Under the pieces are notes generated by a model that worked only from the letters and a program-made list of their open reading frames with translations, made no database searches and was not told where the DNA came from. A stretch of DNA of 64,000 bases from Granulosicoccus sp036478565 (GTDB taxonomy: Bacteria; Pseudomonadota; Gammaproteobacteria; Granulosicoccales; Granulosicoccaceae), in the NCBI GenBank assembly GCA_965224525.1, contig OZ245050.1, positions 4,712,001 through 4,776,000 of the forward strand, in the 5' to 3' direction. The position numbers and the translations under genes are program-made. This document shows, in pieces, positions 62,458 through 64,000 of the stretch (positions within the stretch are counted from its first letter, which is position 1; every line of letters begins with the position of its first letter).

Positions 62458-63060
62458 CTACTGATTTTTTACAAAGATCGGGAATGCGGTATTAATACCG
62501 CCACGGCCCGAGGTATAGCCCTGAATGCGAAAGCCGAGTCCTGATGGCCCCTCAAAAGGCTGTGCTTGTGGGTCGTTGCTGTTGCGGTAGGCATTGAGCA
62601 CCGCTTCGATGACTTCATCACGTGAGAGAGAGTCGGGGAAAAAACTTGAAAATTTCTGCTTCCACTGCTCACCATCATGAATTTCGATGCTAGCGGTATA
62701 GACCCCCAGTCCATTGGGTTTGTCCCTTAGCGATATCACTTTGGCGCTAGCCGGATCCCGGCCACCGGGGCGGGCATGGAATCCAACGGGTTTACCTGAG
62801 CGGTTGATCTCGCCTTCGAAGATATGCCAGAGATTGACGTTAGGCTCAGTTTTAGACCACTGTGTGTAGTCCGGATGTAAGGATCCAGGGTTATCGTTAC
62901 TAGTAGAATGGTCGCTTTTATTGCTGGATGAGCTACTGGTTGATGTTGTCGAAGAGCCACCGGACAATTTGTTCAGATCGATGCCAAAGCGGTCGAGATT
63001 GACACCGAATGCAACCAGAACCAGGGCAATAATCGGGATGTAGCGCTTATATCGGTTCAC
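62458..63060 (-). CDS. EndoU-type nuclease with an N-terminal anchor
   Basis: A 200-residue protein. Residues 7-21 are hydrophobic (YIPIIALVLVAFGVN), followed by a Ser/Thr-rich linker and a domain with bacterial EndoU features: HIFEGEI and GFHARPGG (two catalytic His), then FSSFFPDSLSRDEV and GGINTAFPIF. EndoU domains often serve as RNA-cleaving toxins in polymorphic or contact-dependent systems. No immunity gene is adjacent on either strand. Confidence 0.78.
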   Translation of the reverse strand: MNRYKRYIPIIALVLVAFGVNLDRFGIDLNKLSGGSSTTSTSSSSSNKSDHSTSNDNPGSLHPDYTQWSKTEPNVNLWHIFEGEINRSGKPVGFHARPGGRDPASAKVISLRDKPNGLGVYTASIEIHDGEQWKQKFSSFFPDSLSRDEVIEAVLNAYRNSNDPQAQPFEGPSGLGFRIQGYTSGRGGINTAFPIFVKNQ

Positions 63061-63186
63061 AGGTTTTAATGTTCCTGACAGGTTTCAGAATGATATATTA
63101 TCTATTAGTCTGTGCTGGCGGATTTAATATTCGTTATCCGTCAGAATCACAGGATCTGAGCCAGATAGTTGTCACAGAGGACTGAA

Positions 63187-63837
63187 GTGGCTGACAGACT
63201 CCCGAGAATACGAATTGCCGTAGTTTTACTCTTTGCGCTAGCGGAGTTACTTTCCGGCGCGCGCATGGCTTTTGCCGAGTCGAGATTAGCGGAAATAGAT
63301 GTAGATCCACCGTTGATTGAGCACACGGAGCTGGATGAAGCGGAGGCGAGCCCCTGGCAGATGTTCACCGCTACCGTTGTGGATGACGAGGAGCTTGATC
63401 GTGTGCGTCTATTTTACCGGTTTGCCGGTGAATCAGCGTATAGCATCCTGGTCATGACCCGTGTGTCATCCTCATCGACCTGGACTACCCGGGTGCCCAC
63501 GGAAGAGGGCGATACGCGATCTATTGAATACTACATTGATGCGCTTGACCAGGGTGGCAATCGCACGAACCGCGGTTATTCATTCAACCCGATGGTGCGG
63601 CATATTGCACAATCTGCTGACGAAGGTGGAGCCGACGACACCGGTGAGGCCGTCGAGAATACCGAGGCTGATGCAGTGGATGGCAAAAAGGTCAGCTCGC
63701 GTAAGAAAGGATTGTACTACCTGGCAGGTGCTGTGGCGGTGGTTCTGATCGCTGGACTGGCGCGTCGTAACGATAAATCGGACGAATGCGTTGAGGATCT
63801 CTGCGAAATCATCTTTACAGTTGAGCGTCCTTATTAG
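63187..63837 (+). CDS. Exported protein of unknown function
   Basis: About 216 residues from GTG at 63187, which has AGAGGA 5 bases upstream; a TTG at 63169 is possible. Signal peptide (IAVVLLFALAELLSGARMAFA), then a beta-rich region resembling an Ig-like/fibronectin fold (VRLFYRFAGESAYSILVM, SIEYYIDALDQGGNRTN), an acidic linker, and a C-terminal membrane helix near residues 178-196 (YYLAGAVAVVLIAGLA). No family recognised beyond the general fold. Confidence 0.7.
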   Translation: MADRLPRIRIAVVLLFALAELLSGARMAFAESRLAEIDVDPPLIEHTELDEAEASPWQMFTATVVDDEELDRVRLFYRFAGESAYSILVMTRVSSSSTWTTRVPTEEGDTRSIEYYIDALDQGGNRTNRGYSFNPMVRHIAQSADEGGADDTGEAVENTEADAVDGKKVSSRKKGLYYLAGAVAVVLIAGLARRNDKSDECVEDLCEIIFTVERPY

Positions 63838-64000
63838 CCGCCCGTATGCTGAAAGACCCGTCACTGGCCCTAAGATGAAACTAGCTACCCGTATGGCTGG
63901 GTATCACGGTTTAGCGCAGCGATGCCTGCCGGGCCGGGCGCTACCGCGCAGACAAAGCGGCCTTGTGTTCCTGCTTACCTGTTTGTCGCAAATCGGATGT
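63838..64000. other. Window end, no gene seen
   Basis: No open frame with a plausible start is visible in these 163 bases. Confidence 0.4.

Noticed and set aside
1..64000. Known anti-phage defence system or prophage
   Set aside because: Apart from toxin-antitoxin pairs and the EndoU protein, no restriction, CRISPR-Cas, retron, CBASS or phage structural genes were seen. The reverse transcriptase belongs to the group II intron.

Overview
The window looks like chromosome from a motile, probably marine or brackish gammaproteobacterium. The inference rests on a complete polar-type flagellar gene set in the fli/flg order usual for Gammaproteobacteria, a PomA/PomB-like (sodium-type) stator pair, FlhF, and a chromosomal-integron-like array of attC sites. 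I cannot name the genus.

Region 1 (1-8175) is an orphan integron cassette array read on the minus strand. Three folded attC sites (187-287, 1152-1248, 7200-7300) delimit cassettes carrying a RelE/HigB-type toxin with an HTH antitoxin, a VapBC pair, and a small exported protein of unknown function. No integrase is present; the array ends at a lone GTTATG box (7948-7953). The middle attC is split by a group II intron of the IIC-attC type (1249-6551), and the intron's reverse transcriptase is itself split by a four-gene IS21-like element (2610-5976, 6-bp target duplication): three mobile elements nested in each other.

Region 2 (8176-9684) is a B12-binding-type radical SAM gene on the minus strand. 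Region 3 (9940-29256, plus strand) is one long flagellar operon: fliEFGHIJKLMNOPQR, flhB, flhA, flhF, a DUF2802-like gene, pomA, pomB and a PilZ gene. It encodes the MS ring, C ring, export gate, ATPase complex, hook-length control, polar placement factor and stator. Notable departures are a FliM without its CheY-binding N-terminus, an FlhF with an eroded GTPase motif, and the absence of flhG, fliA and che genes where they often lie.

Region 4 (29275-49583, minus strand) begins with an astacin-like metalloprotease, then late flagellar genes (a small unknown gene, fliT-like, fliS, fliD, four near-identical flagellins, flgL, flgK) and the rod/hook genes flgJIHGFEDCB, headed by an unknown two-repeat lipoprotein. 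flgA and flgN follow on the plus strand (49722-51001). Flagellins carry individual sigma-28-like promoters; fliE and flgA share a palindrome at identical spacing from sigma-54-like promoters.

Region 5 (51137-64000) is non-flagellar: a CbiM-like permease, a cytochrome b, an isoprenylcysteine methyltransferase-like protein, a TetR regulator, a GFA-family gene cut in two by a second IS21-like element (53839-56475, 5-bp target duplication, with its own istB frameshifted by a 7-bp duplication), a VIT/von Willebrand A surface protein with three operator-like repeats upstream, an HD-domain protein, an MscS-like channel, an EndoU-type nuclease without a visible immunity partner, and an exported protein of unknown function.
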